A stretch of 64,000 nt of DNA from Tetragenococcus halophilus subsp. halophilus DSM 20339. Its GTDB lineage: Bacteria > Bacillota > Bacilli > Lactobacillales > Enterococcaceae. The position numbers were made by a program, and so were the translations under genes. Numbering within the stretch: the first letter of the stretch is position 1; each line of letters begins with the position of its first letter. The notes under the pieces are model-generated. The model saw nothing but the letters and a program-made list of their open reading frames with translations. It was not told where the DNA came from and searched no databases. Location: the NCBI RefSeq assembly GCF_003841405.1, contig NZ_PXYA01000002.1:434001-498000 (forward strand). The letters are read 5' to 3'. Below are positions 54,702 through 63,031 of this stretch, in pieces.

Positions 54702-55614
54702 TTTCTTGACCTCCTTGATGAATAAGAGAAAGATAATACTCTTCCAAAGTTTGTTGATGGGGCGTCAATTTATATAATTCAAGCCCACCATCTACTAAAA
54801 TTTTTGCAATTTTATTTGTTTCATCAATATGGTCAGAAAGAATAATTTCCTTATCACCATTAACTACATAATCTAAAGGAGTCAGCTGTTCCTCTAATAG
54901 ATAGGCCGCTTTTTCTGGGTTATCTACTTTGATAATCACTTGGTCCTCTGTTTTTTCTAATAAAGTTTTTCGATCAATTTCACTTAACAACTCACCGTCA
55001 TGAATAAAGCCAAATCGTGTGGCCATGATCCCTAATTCTCCCAAAATATGTGAAGATAGTAAAAAAGTAATTTCCTGTTCACGGTTCAATTTTTGCACTA
55101 ACTTTCTAAAACTAGCAATACCTTGAGGGTCCAAACCATTGATCGGCTCATCCATGATAATTAAATCAGGCTTACCAACTAAAGCATTGGCAATATTTAA
55201 ACGTTGTTTCATCCCCATAGAAAATGTTTTAACTTTCTTTTTCACTTTATCCAATTCGACTAATTTCAACACACGATCGACTTCTGTTTTATCTGTGATT
55301 CCTTTAAGTTTGCAAGTATAAGTTAAATTTTCCCGAGCATTTAGATAAGGAAAAAACTGTGAACCATACATAAAACCGATATTTTTTTGAGAACCTTCTA
55401 AATTCTCGATAGAAGGTTGATCATAAATCGACACCTCGCCTCTGTCTTGTACCACAAGGCCCATTATTACTTTAAATAAAGTCGATTTTCCTGCACCATT
55501 TTTGCCAACCAGTCCATATACTTCTCCAGACCTGACATGAATGGAAACATTGTGCAAAGCGTTTTGTTTACCATAAGTCTTTGTCACAGCATGAGTGCTC
55601 AGTAGGTTTTCCAT
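54694..55614 (-). CDS. ABC transporter ATP-binding protein
   Basis: 306 residues. Walker A VGKNGAGKST, Q-loop near FMYGSQF, signature FSMGMKQRL, Walker B LIIMDEPINGLDP (Ile in place of the usual Thr after Pro), H-loop LLSSHILGEL. The C-terminal 90 residues are an accessory domain typical of the bacitracin/lantibiotic immunity (BcrA-like) group. It is the partner of the downstream permease. Confidence 0.9.
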   Translation of the reverse strand: MENLLSTHAVTKTYGKQNALHNVSIHVRSGEVYGLVGKNGAGKSTLFKVIMGLVVQDRGEVSIYDQPSIENLEGSQKNIGFMYGSQFFPYLNARENLTYTCKLKGITDKTEVDRVLKLVELDKVKKKVKTFSMGMKQRLNIANALVGKPDLIIMDEPINGLDPQGIASFRKLVQKLNREQEITFLLSSHILGELGIMATRFGFIHDGELLSEIDRKTLLEKTEDQVIIKVDNPEKAAYLLEEQLTPLDYVVNGDKEIILSDHIDETNKIAKILVDGGLELYKLTPHQQTLEEYYLSLIHQGGQENV

Positions 55615-55708
55615 ACTTACTCTCCTTTAGCTTTTTTGAGTATACTTTTACCTTAGTAAGGAGAACTTTCAAAATCTTGTCGTAAATCTTACAAAAGTAT
55701 TAAATTGA

Positions 55709-56380
55709 CTAAGTATTTAGTTGAAAGCCTACACCCCAAATAGTTTTAATAACTTCTGCTTCCGTAAACGTTTGAAATTTATTACGTAAACGAGAAATAT
55801 GGACTGTAATAGTATTATCATCCCCAAAATAAGGTTCTTGCCAGATCGTTTCATATAAATTTGCCTTGGTAAATACTTTTTTAGGATGTTGTAAAAAACA
55901 TTTTAATAATTCATATTCTTTTTGCGTCAATGAAATCAACTGATCTTGATAATAAACTTCATGGGTTTCATCGTTCATTTTAATTTTGCCTACTGTTAAG
56001 ATAGTACCGTTAGTTTCATCGATTGTACGACTTCGCAACTGATTTTTTATCCTGGCTGTTACTTCAACGGTATTAAAAGGTTTAGCGATGTAATCATTAG
56101 CTCCTGTTTCAAATACTTCAGATAAAACACTAGGCTCATTTTTGGCAGTGATAACAATAATTGGCGTAACATTTGTTAAACGAATTTCAGCAATTAATTC
56201 TTCACCACTAACTCCTGGCAACATCAAATCCAACAAAATAAGGTCGAAACTTTCATCCACTAAAAGTCGCTTAGCCTCGGACCCAGCAAAAGCTTGTGTT
56301 ACGTCATAATCAGTTTCGAGTAAGTCATTTAACAAGTTATTGATATCATTATCATCTTCTACAATCAAAATTTTCTTCAT
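55709..56380 (-). CDS. OmpR-family response regulator
   Basis: 223 residues. Receiver domain with IVEDDNDINNLL, phosphoacceptor Asp near residue 53 in LILLDLMLPGVSGEE, and Lys in YIAKPFNTVE. It is followed by a winged-helix DNA-binding domain (LTQKEYELLKCFLQHPKKVFTKANLYETIW, ITVHISRLRNKF). It heads the cluster with the ABC transporter and kinase; the 94 bases to the ATPase gene contain the dyad CCTTAGTAAGG near 55652-55663, a possible site for a second promoter. Confidence 0.9.
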   Translation of the reverse strand: MKKILIVEDDNDINNLLNDLLETDYDVTQAFAGSEAKRLLVDESFDLILLDLMLPGVSGEELIAEIRLTNVTPIIVITAKNEPSVLSEVFETGANDYIAKPFNTVEVTARIKNQLRSRTIDETNGTILTVGKIKMNDETHEVYYQDQLISLTQKEYELLKCFLQHPKKVFTKANLYETIWQEPYFGDDNTITVHISRLRNKFQTFTEAEVIKTIWGVGFQLNT

Positions 56381-56430
56381 TGCTCTTCACCTTACTATAA
56401 TTCATCTATTTGCATTTTAGCGTGTACAAA

Positions 56431-56478
56431 TAAAAAAAGAAAGATAATTCAGTTTTTTATTGAATTATCTTTCTTTTT
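56431..56478. terminator. Bidirectional terminator between MetE-like pseudogene and response regulator
   Basis: AAAGAAAGATAATTCA and its complement pair around nine bases; A/T runs occur on both sides. It ends the MetE-like transcript on the minus strand, three bases after its stop. Confidence 0.85.
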
Positions 56479-56480
56479 TG

Positions 56481-57623
56481 TTATTTCCAAACATTGGCAG
56501 CAACTTCTTGTAACAACTTAATTTTTTCCCATTGTTCTTGTTCAGTCAGACGGTTACCTTCCTCTGTTGAAGCAAATCCACATTGTGGACTGATACTTAA
56601 ATTTTCCAGTGGAACATACTCCGTGGCTTCTTTAATTCTTTTTTTTATTTCTTCCTTACTTTCTAATTCCGGGAATTTAGATGTAACCAAGCCTAAAACA
56701 ATTTTACTATTTTTGTTATTCCAGTAACGTAAAGGAGAAAAATCACCCGCACGGTCTGAATCATATTCTAGGAAAAAACCATCATAATTTGTGGCAAACA
56801 ATTCTTCAGCGATTGGCTCATAACCGCCTGAAAATAGCCAAGAAGAAGCATGATTTCCTCGACAAATATGGGTTGTCAGTGTTAAATCTTTGGGTTTTTC
56901 CTCCAAGGCTTCATTAATGATTTCGGTACAAATTCGAGCAATGTTTTTAGGATCGATCCCTTGTTCTTGTAGTGCTTTTCTTTTATCAGCGTCCGCTAGA
57001 AATGCCCAATTGGTGTCATCAAATTGTAAGTAACGACATCCTTTTTCATAATAAGCTTTAATAACGTCTTTATAAGTTTGTGCCAAATCATGATAAAAGT
57101 CTTTTAAATCAGGATATATCTCATAAATTTTTGTTGTACCGTCATTTGCTAATAACTCCTGACGTAAAATCATATTAGGGCTAGGTACAGAAGCCTTAGC
57201 AATTGTGTTTTTATCATCTCCAACTTTCTCTTTTAAGAAAATAAAATCCTCTAGAAATGGATGGTTTTCATTAAAAGAAATTCGGTCGGTTACACGAATA
57301 TTGTAAGAAGGGGCCGCTTGCCCATGAAATTGCTGATTATAACCCCCTTCAGGAACATAACCTTCCACACCATTAAGATGTTCTAAAAAATCCAGATGTC
57401 AAAAACCACGACGAAATTCCCCATCAGTAATTCCGTGTAAGCCGACCTTTTTTTCATTTTCGATCAATTTTTCTATTTCTTTATCCTCAATATTTCGTAG
57501 CTCTTTTTTCGTTATCTCTTCATTAAAATAATCTTTTCTGGCTGTTTTTAAACGTTCTGAACGCAAAAAACTTCCAACATGATCTACCGTAAATGGAATT
57601 TCTACTTGTTCAAAAGTACTCAT
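56481..57623 (-). pseudogene. MetE-like (YxjG/YxjH-family) methyltransferase with a nonsense codon
   Basis: The frame starts at 57623 (STFEQVEIPFTVDHVGSFLRSE) and continues in the same phase to 56481, a total of 380 codons, except for a TGA at 57399-57401. The intact neighbour has Trp at the same place (FRRTFWHWDFLEHLNG against FRRGF-stop-HLDFLEHLNG), so one TGG-to-TGA change explains it. The rest is well conserved (YLQFDDTNWAFLAD, LTTHICRGNHASSW with His/Cys zinc ligands, LSISPQCGFAS). The family transfers methyl groups to homocysteine or related thiols. The gene has a complete Met T-box leader. A separate chain from the Met at 57368 would lack the first domain. Confidence 0.9.
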
Positions 57624-57644
57624 ATGATCTCCTCCTCAACATTA

Positions 57645-57905
57645 TTAATAAAAAAAGCCCTCTTGCCAGCATAATACTGACAAAAGGGCGACTTTACCGC
57701 GGTACCACCTTTTAAACGCTCAAACCAACACTTACTTTATCGGCTGTCCTTTTTATCGGTAGAACCTTCCGCTTCTAGCTACTTATCGCCAAAAGTTCCT
57801 CCTTAGTCATCTTCAACTTCTTACCATCAGCACTTCTCACCTACCAGCGCTTCTCTGAGAAAGTTTAAAGTCTACTCTCTAAATCACGGGAATTTTATAT
57901 AATGT
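57645..57905 (-). promoter_or_regulatory. T-box leader (methionine type) of the MetE-like pseudogene
   Basis: The minus strand has AAGGTGGTACCGCGG (about 57697-57711), a terminator stem GCCCTTTTGTC/GGCAAGAGGGC (57657-57689) with a T-run, and Stem I with GAAGATGAC near 57810, giving ATG as specifier. The leader is complete although the gene behind it is broken. Confidence 0.9.
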
Positions 57906-57909
57906 TGAT

Positions 57910-57939
57910 ATAATAGCATGTTTAAATTTTACTTGTCAA
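57910..57939 (-). promoter_or_regulatory. Promoter of the T-box-controlled MetE-like copy
   Basis: TTGACA (57934-57939) and TATTAT (57910-57915) on the minus strand with an 18-base spacer, just upstream of the T-box leader. Confidence 0.75.
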
Positions 57940-57969
57940 GCCTTGCTTTTTTATATCCCTTACTAATTT

Positions 57970-59118
57970 TTATATTCGCCAAACATCTGCAGCGACTTCT
58001 TGTAACAATTTAATTTTTTCCCATTGTTCTTGTTCAGTCAGACGATTTCCTTTTTCAGAGGAAGCAAAACCACATTGCGGACTGATACTTAACTTTTCTA
58101 ATGGAACGTACTTTGTGGCTTCTTTAATTCTTTTTTTTATTTCTTCTTTACTTTCTAATTCCGGAAATTTTGAAGTTACTAGCCCTAAAACAATTTTACT
58201 GTCTTTGTTATTCCAATAACGTAAGGGAGCAAAATCACCCGCACGCTCTGAATCATATTCTAGGAAAAAGCCATCATAATTTGTGGCAAACAATTCTTCA
58301 GCGATTGGTTCATAGCCACCTGAAAATAACCAAGAAGATGCATGGTTTCCTCGACAAATATGGGTTGTCAGTGTTAAATCTTTGGGTTTATCCTCCAAAG
58401 CTTCGTTAATAATATCCCTACAAATTCGAGCTACTTTCTTTGGATGAATCCCTTGTTCTTGTAATGCTTTTCTTTTATCAGCGTCCGCTAGAAACGCCCA
58501 GTTGGTGTCATCAAATTGTAAATAACGGCAACCCTTCTCGTAATAAGCTTTAATAGCTTCTTTATAGGTTTGTGCCAAATCATGATAAAAGTCAGTCAAA
58601 TCCGGATATATGTGATGGATTCTTGTTGTATCATCATTTGCTAATAACTCTTGGCGCAAAATCATATTCGGACTGGGAATAGAAGTTTTAGCAATAACAT
58701 TTTCATCCTTTCTTAACTTTTCTTTTAAAAAGGCAAAATCATTTAAAAAAGGATGATCTTTATTAAAAGAAACCCGATCAATAACACGAATATGATAATC
58801 AGGAGCTGCTTGGGCAAGAAGTTTCTGGTTACGTCCATGCTCAGCAGTATAACCTTCTATGCCATTTAAATGTTCTAAAAAATCCCAGTGCCAAAAAGTA
58901 CGACGAAATTCCCCATCCGTAATCCCGTATAAGCCAACCTTTTTTTCTTTTTCGATCAATTTTTCTATTTCTTTATCCTCAATATTTCGTAACTTTTTTT
59001 TCCTTATATCACCATTAAAAAAATCTTTTCTGGCGGTTTTAATACGTTCTGGGCGTAAAAAACTTCCTACATGATCTACTGTAAATGGAATATCTTTTTT
59101 ATTAATAGCACACATCAT
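57970..59118 (-). CDS. MetE-like (YxjG/YxjH-family) homocysteine methyltransferase, intact copy
   Basis: 382 residues (ATG at 59118 or the adjacent one at 59115, both after AGGAG). A MetE C-terminal-like barrel with N-terminal VDHVGSFLRPERIKTARKD, YLQFDDTNWAFLAD, THICRGNHASSW and SPQCGFASSEKGNRL, which carry the zinc ligands His, Cys and Cys. It is shorter than true MetE because it lacks the N-terminal duplicate domain. It should make methionine from homocysteine with an unknown methyl donor. It is about 80 per cent like the neighbouring pseudogene. Its promoter resembles that of the pseudogene, but no T-box leader lies between. Confidence 0.9.
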   Translation of the reverse strand: MMCAINKKDIPFTVDHVGSFLRPERIKTARKDFFNGDIRKKKLRNIEDKEIEKLIEKEKKVGLYGITDGEFRRTFWHWDFLEHLNGIEGYTAEHGRNQKLLAQAAPDYHIRVIDRVSFNKDHPFLNDFAFLKEKLRKDENVIAKTSIPSPNMILRQELLANDDTTRIHHIYPDLTDFYHDLAQTYKEAIKAYYEKGCRYLQFDDTNWAFLADADKRKALQEQGIHPKKVARICRDIINEALEDKPKDLTLTTHICRGNHASSWLFSGGYEPIAEELFATNYDGFFLEYDSERAGDFAPLRYWNNKDSKIVLGLVTSKFPELESKEEIKKRIKEATKYVPLEKLSISPQCGFASSEKGNRLTEQEQWEKIKLLQEVAADVWRI

Positions 59119-59184
59119 AATTTCTCCTCAACTGTTATTAATTAAAATGCCTTTTTAAAACTACTTTGCCGAAATTATAAAATA

Positions 59185-59214
59185 TCCTAGCATGTTTAAA
59201 TTTTGCTTGTCAAA
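59185..59214 (-). promoter_or_regulatory. Promoter of the intact MetE-like copy, T-box missing
   Basis: TTGACA (59209-59214) and 18 bases further TAGGAT align base for base with the promoter at 57910-57939. The following sequence goes directly to GGC-ATTTTAATTAATAACAGTTGAGGAG, which matches the end of the T-box terminator and ribosome site of the other copy. The leader between has been deleted. Confidence 0.75.
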
Positions 59215-59238
59215 ACTTCTTAACGATCATTTGCCAAA

Positions 59239-61111
59239 TCGAGTAGGAGACTAACCATTAATTGATTAGTCGACCTCTCACACCACCGTACGTACGGTTC
59301 CGTATACGGCGGTTCAATAATTTAAGCTTTTATTTCTCAAGGATTTCAATGAAATCCTTGAGTTTCCATTGTTTGAACTTTTCTTTGCTGAAGATTCTAC
59401 TTAGAAGTTTTGATTTTGAAATTCGCCAATACTGTTTCCGGCTATTCGCATACGTCATGGCCTCTTTATGAGAGGCCCCTCTTGCCTTCAGTTGGCGGTG
59501 TTTCGTATCGACTTTCTTCCATCTTTTCCAAATCAAGGCTCGCAACCTATGTCGTAAGTATTCCATCTGTTTAGCTAGGAAAGTTTTTAGTTCTCCGTCT
59601 TTATAGTATTGAATCCAACCTTGGGTGTACTGATTGATGGTTTTGATCATCTCATCTAGCGTGCCCACCCTTTTTCGGTTCGTCAATCTTTTCAGCGTTC
59701 TTTTGAACTTTTGTTTGGCCGACGCTGTGGGTCGGCTCTTTACTTTCCCTTATCTTTTCTCATACGATAGCTCAGGTATTCTAATTGATGCGCCTTAATG
59801 ATTTGGCTCTTTTCTTGATTCACCGTCAATCGTAATTTCTTTTCCAGGAATTGGGTAATACTTTCTTGGACTCTCTGAGCGGCCCGCTCGCTTTGGACAA
59901 AGATAATAAAATCGTCCGCGTATCGAATAAACCGATGGTTTCTTCTTTCGAGTTCCTTGTCCAATTGGTCCAGATAAACATTGGCTAAAAGAGGAGAAAG
60001 CGGGCTCCCTTGGGAGGCTCCTTTTGAAGTTGGACGAAGAATTTCGCCCTCCATTACTCCTGCGTTTAAGAAATTCCAAATAAGTTGGAGAACGGCCTTT
60101 TCTTCGATGTACCATTGCATACGATGCATAAGTTTCTGATGGTTAATCGTGTCGAAATAGCTCTTTAAATCACAGTCGACAACCACGTCATAGCCTTCTT
60201 CATAATATTGGCCTGCCTTCGCTATTGCTTGTTGACAGCTTTTTCCAGGTCTAAACCCATAGCTGTTTTCCGAAAAGGTCGGGTCGATCAAGGGCGTGAT
60301 GACTTGTAAAATCATTTGTTGTACTACGCGGTCCCGTACGACGGGGATGCTCAATTTTCGTTTCTTGCCGTTTCCTTTAGGAATTTCCACACGTTTTGTT
60401 GGTTGTGGGCGATAGGTCCCTTCTCTCAGCTTTTGTACAAAGGGACGACGATACTTGTTCAAATGAGATTTGATTTCAGATACCGTCATATCATCGATTC
60501 CCGGTGCTCCTTTGTTCTTTTTGACTTTCTCGATCGCTCGATCTATATTCATTGAGCTGACGAGTTCGTTCATTAATGGAAAGCCACTTTGGTTCATCAT
60601 CTTATTGTCGTGCTCCCTTACGCGCTCCTCATTTCTTCTTTTGCTTCCAGCTTATCCTTCCACGAGTGAGCTACCTATCGGTCTTTACCACGGTATTGGC
60701 TGCGGTCCTGGTGAGCACGTCCACCTCCTTGTTTACTTCAAAGTTATTATTGTTCAGTCCTTCATATCCATAGGATACTACTATGACCTTGGCTGACTTC
60801 TGCCTATTCGTTGTTACTACGATTTCTATCGCTAGGCAGACCTCCTCGGGTAAGGTGCGATAACTTTCCACTCACGTCACCGCCTCATTTACTGTATGGG
60901 ATTCGGGCAGTATTGGACTTTGCTTTGTTTTGCAAGCTCGTCCGTCCCAATTCAGCCTTCTTATGAGATTCCTGTTCGTCAGTGCGAGTGTTTGCCTCCA
61001 GCTTCCTTCAGATTCCGCCTCACGACGGACACCCTTGCTTTTAGCTAACAGTTCCTACTGCCAAGCCTGTAGTGGACTTTCACCACCAAGTTATCGCCCA
61101 TGCCGAGCGCA
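59239..61111 (-). mobile_element. Group II intron A (group IIC-like), downstream member of a tandem pair
   Basis: Minus strand. The 5' region (from about 61111) matches intron B at about 93 per cent over some 230 bases. The domain V hairpin with GAACCGCCGTATACGG and CGTACGTACGG lies near 59281-59315, and a domain VI hairpin (GACTAATC/GGTTAGTC) near 59249-59271 runs to the 3' end CTACTCGAT. The first G of the expected GTGCG 5' end is absent at the junction with intron B. Its protein is frameshifted, so mobility is unlikely without help. Confidence 0.85.
59330..60600 (-). pseudogene. Group II intron reverse transcriptase/maturase, frameshifted
   Basis: The N-terminal 286 codons (60600-59740) hold RT blocks with GYGFRPGKSCQQA-like and DCDLKSYFDTINH motifs and the catalytic YADD (RYADDFIIF). 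The frame stops after MRKDKGK, and a second frame (59330-59686) carries the maturase/thumb part (TINQYTQGWIQYYKDG, NSRKQYWRISKSKLL). Adding one A in the GGGAAAG run near 59750 restores a continuous frame through VKSRPTASAKQKFKRTLKRLTNRKR. No endonuclease domain is visible, as in class C introns. Confidence 0.88.
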
Positions 61112-62982
61112 ATCGAGTAGGTGACTAGCCATTAATTGGCTAGTCGACCTCTCACACCACCGTACGTACGGTTCCGTATACGGCGGTTCAATATCTTGCG
61201 TAAGCAGACTCTACCAAGGCGCTTAGTGAAACTAAGCCCCATCGGTGGAGTCTTTCGTTTGTAAGTGTCCGATGAACTTCAGACGTTTTGGACAGTCGCC
61301 AATATTTCTTTCTAGAGGATCCGATTTTCTTGGCGCCGTTTAAATCTAAACCATAAGACAATAACTTCGTTATTTTCGTTTTGGGAACTTTCCAACGTTT
61401 GAGGATCAGCTGCCTGATGCGGTGATGTAACCATGGTTCAATTTCCTTTTGAATAAAACCTCGAATAAATCCCAATCCGAAATAGCCTATCCAGCCACGC
61501 GTGACTTGATTGATTTCCTCTATGATCGTTCGAAAATCACCCGCACGCTTACGGCTTGTTCGACGTTTCAATTCGGCTTTGAATTTCTTCTTGGCTTCTT
61601 TGGTAGGGATAAAACGACAGGTGCCATTGACTTTCATTATCAGACAGCTCAAGAATTTTAAACGCGTTGGTGCCCCCACTTGACTCTTGTCTTGATTAAC
61701 AATGAGTTTAAGATCTTTTTCAATGAAACGGGTCACACTTTTTAACACTCGTTCGCCCGCACGTTTTGACTTGACATAGATGACGAAGTCATCGGCATAA
61801 CGAACAAATTGGTGTCCTCTTTTCTCAAGTTCTTTATCCAGTTCATGTAAGTAAATATTACAGAGAAGAGGCGATAAGACCGCCCCTTGAGGTGCACCCG
61901 ACTTTCTTTCTACGTATTCGCTAGACAGGTTAATCACACCACTCGTCAAGAACTTACGAATAACCTTGAGAATTGCCTTATCTTGAATAAACTGCTCTAA
62001 GTGATACATGAGCTTGTCATGATTTAGTGTGTCAAAGCATTGTTTCAAGTCACAATCGACCACCACTTTATAGCCTTCCTCATAATAAGCGACACATTGC
62101 TTCAAAGCAGTGTGTGTTCCCTTATTCGGGCGAAATCCGTGGCTTTGTGGAAGAAAGTATGGGTCAATGATGGGCTCAATGACTTGTCGAATCGCTTGTT
62201 GAACTACGCGATCACGCGCACATGGGATTCCCAATTGGCGTTTTTCACCATTGGGTTTCGGTATTTCGACTTGTTTGACCGGTTGTGGCTGGTAGGTCCC
62301 TTGAAGCAATTTCTGCCTTAGTGGCGCATACAACTTCTCAATGTGGTCTTCTACTTCATCCACAGCCATACCATCGACACCAGCGGCTCCTTTATTACGT
62401 CGGACCCTTGTTGCGGCTGTCTTAAGATTTTCTTTTCTTACAACGGACTTCATCAAAGATGAAGACTTACGATACATTTCTTTCATTTCTCCTAGAGGAT
62501 AACTCGACACATCTACATACGCTTTCAGGTTCCACCTTATCCCTCTGTAGATTGCCAACCTTATGGTTGTTTTCTGTCTTCTTTGCTTCCTCTAACCTCC
62601 AATCTATACTTTGTATGAATATTGTTCGGTCCTTCGGTACATTTTCCCTACTATGACCTCAGCTGACTTCTATCTATTCGTTATTACTACGACAGCTGTC
62701 GCTAGATAGATATCCTCGGGTAAGGAGTGATAACCTTCCACTCATGCCGCTGCCTCATTTACTGTATGGGGTTCGGGCAGTATTGGACTTTGCTTTGTTT
62801 GGCAAGCTCATCCGTCCCAATCCAGCCTTCCTATGAGGTTTCTGTTCGTCAGCGCGAGTGTTTGCCTCCAGCTTCCTTCAGATTCCACTTCGCAGTGGAC
62901 ACCCTTGCTTTTGGCTAACAGTTCCTACTGCCAAGCCTGTAGTGGACTTTCACCACCAAGTTATCGCCCATGCCGAGCGCAC
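61112..62982 (-). mobile_element. Group II intron B (group IIC-like), inserted directly behind the rpoC terminator
   Basis: Minus strand, 1871 bases. It begins with GTGCGCTCGGCATGG at 62982, immediately after the TTTTTTG of the rpoC terminator, and ends with domain V (near 61155-61190) and a domain VI hairpin (GACTAGCC/GGCTAGTC) followed by CTACTCGAT at 61112. Insertion right after an intrinsic terminator is the hallmark of group IIC introns. Its reverse transcriptase is intact, so it may be active. Confidence 0.9.
61188..62477 (-). CDS. Group II intron-encoded reverse transcriptase/maturase
   Basis: 429 residues from the ATG at 62477, ten bases after AGGAG; a longer frame reaches 62558 without a ribosome site. 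RT0-RT7 blocks are seen (RRNKGAAGVDGM, ARDRVVQQAIRQ, SHGFRPNKGTHTAL, DCDLKQCFDTLNH, GAPQGAVLSPLLCNIYL) with the catalytic YADD in RYADDFVIY. The maturase X domain follows (INQVTRGWIGYFGLG, SSRKKYWRLSKT). The C-terminal endonuclease is absent, the class C condition. It helps the intron RNA fold and splice and makes the DNA copy. It is only about half identical to the protein of intron A although the RNA parts are nearly the same. Confidence 0.93.
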   Translation of the reverse strand: MYRKSSSLMKSVVRKENLKTAATRVRRNKGAAGVDGMAVDEVEDHIEKLYAPLRQKLLQGTYQPQPVKQVEIPKPNGEKRQLGIPCARDRVVQQAIRQVIEPIIDPYFLPQSHGFRPNKGTHTALKQCVAYYEEGYKVVVDCDLKQCFDTLNHDKLMYHLEQFIQDKAILKVIRKFLTSGVINLSSEYVERKSGAPQGAVLSPLLCNIYLHELDKELEKRGHQFVRYADDFVIYVKSKRAGERVLKSVTRFIEKDLKLIVNQDKSQVGAPTRLKFLSCLIMKVNGTCRFIPTKEAKKKFKAELKRRTSRKRAGDFRTIIEEINQVTRGWIGYFGLGFIRGFIQKEIEPWLHHRIRQLILKRWKVPKTKITKLLSYGLDLNGAKKIGSSRKKYWRLSKTSEVHRTLTNERLHRWGLVSLSALVESAYARY

Positions 62983-62983
62983 C

Positions 62984-63024
62984 AAAAAAGATACACTTTG
63001 CAGTAATTACAAAGTGTATCTTTT
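62984..63024 (-). terminator. Terminator of the rpoBC operon, insertion site of the intron pair
   Basis: AAAAGATACACTTTG and CAAAGTGTATCTTTT form a 15-base stem around a nine-base loop seven bases after the rpoC stop; six Ts follow on the minus strand and then intron B starts. Confidence 0.92.
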
Positions 63025-63031
63025 ATTCACA

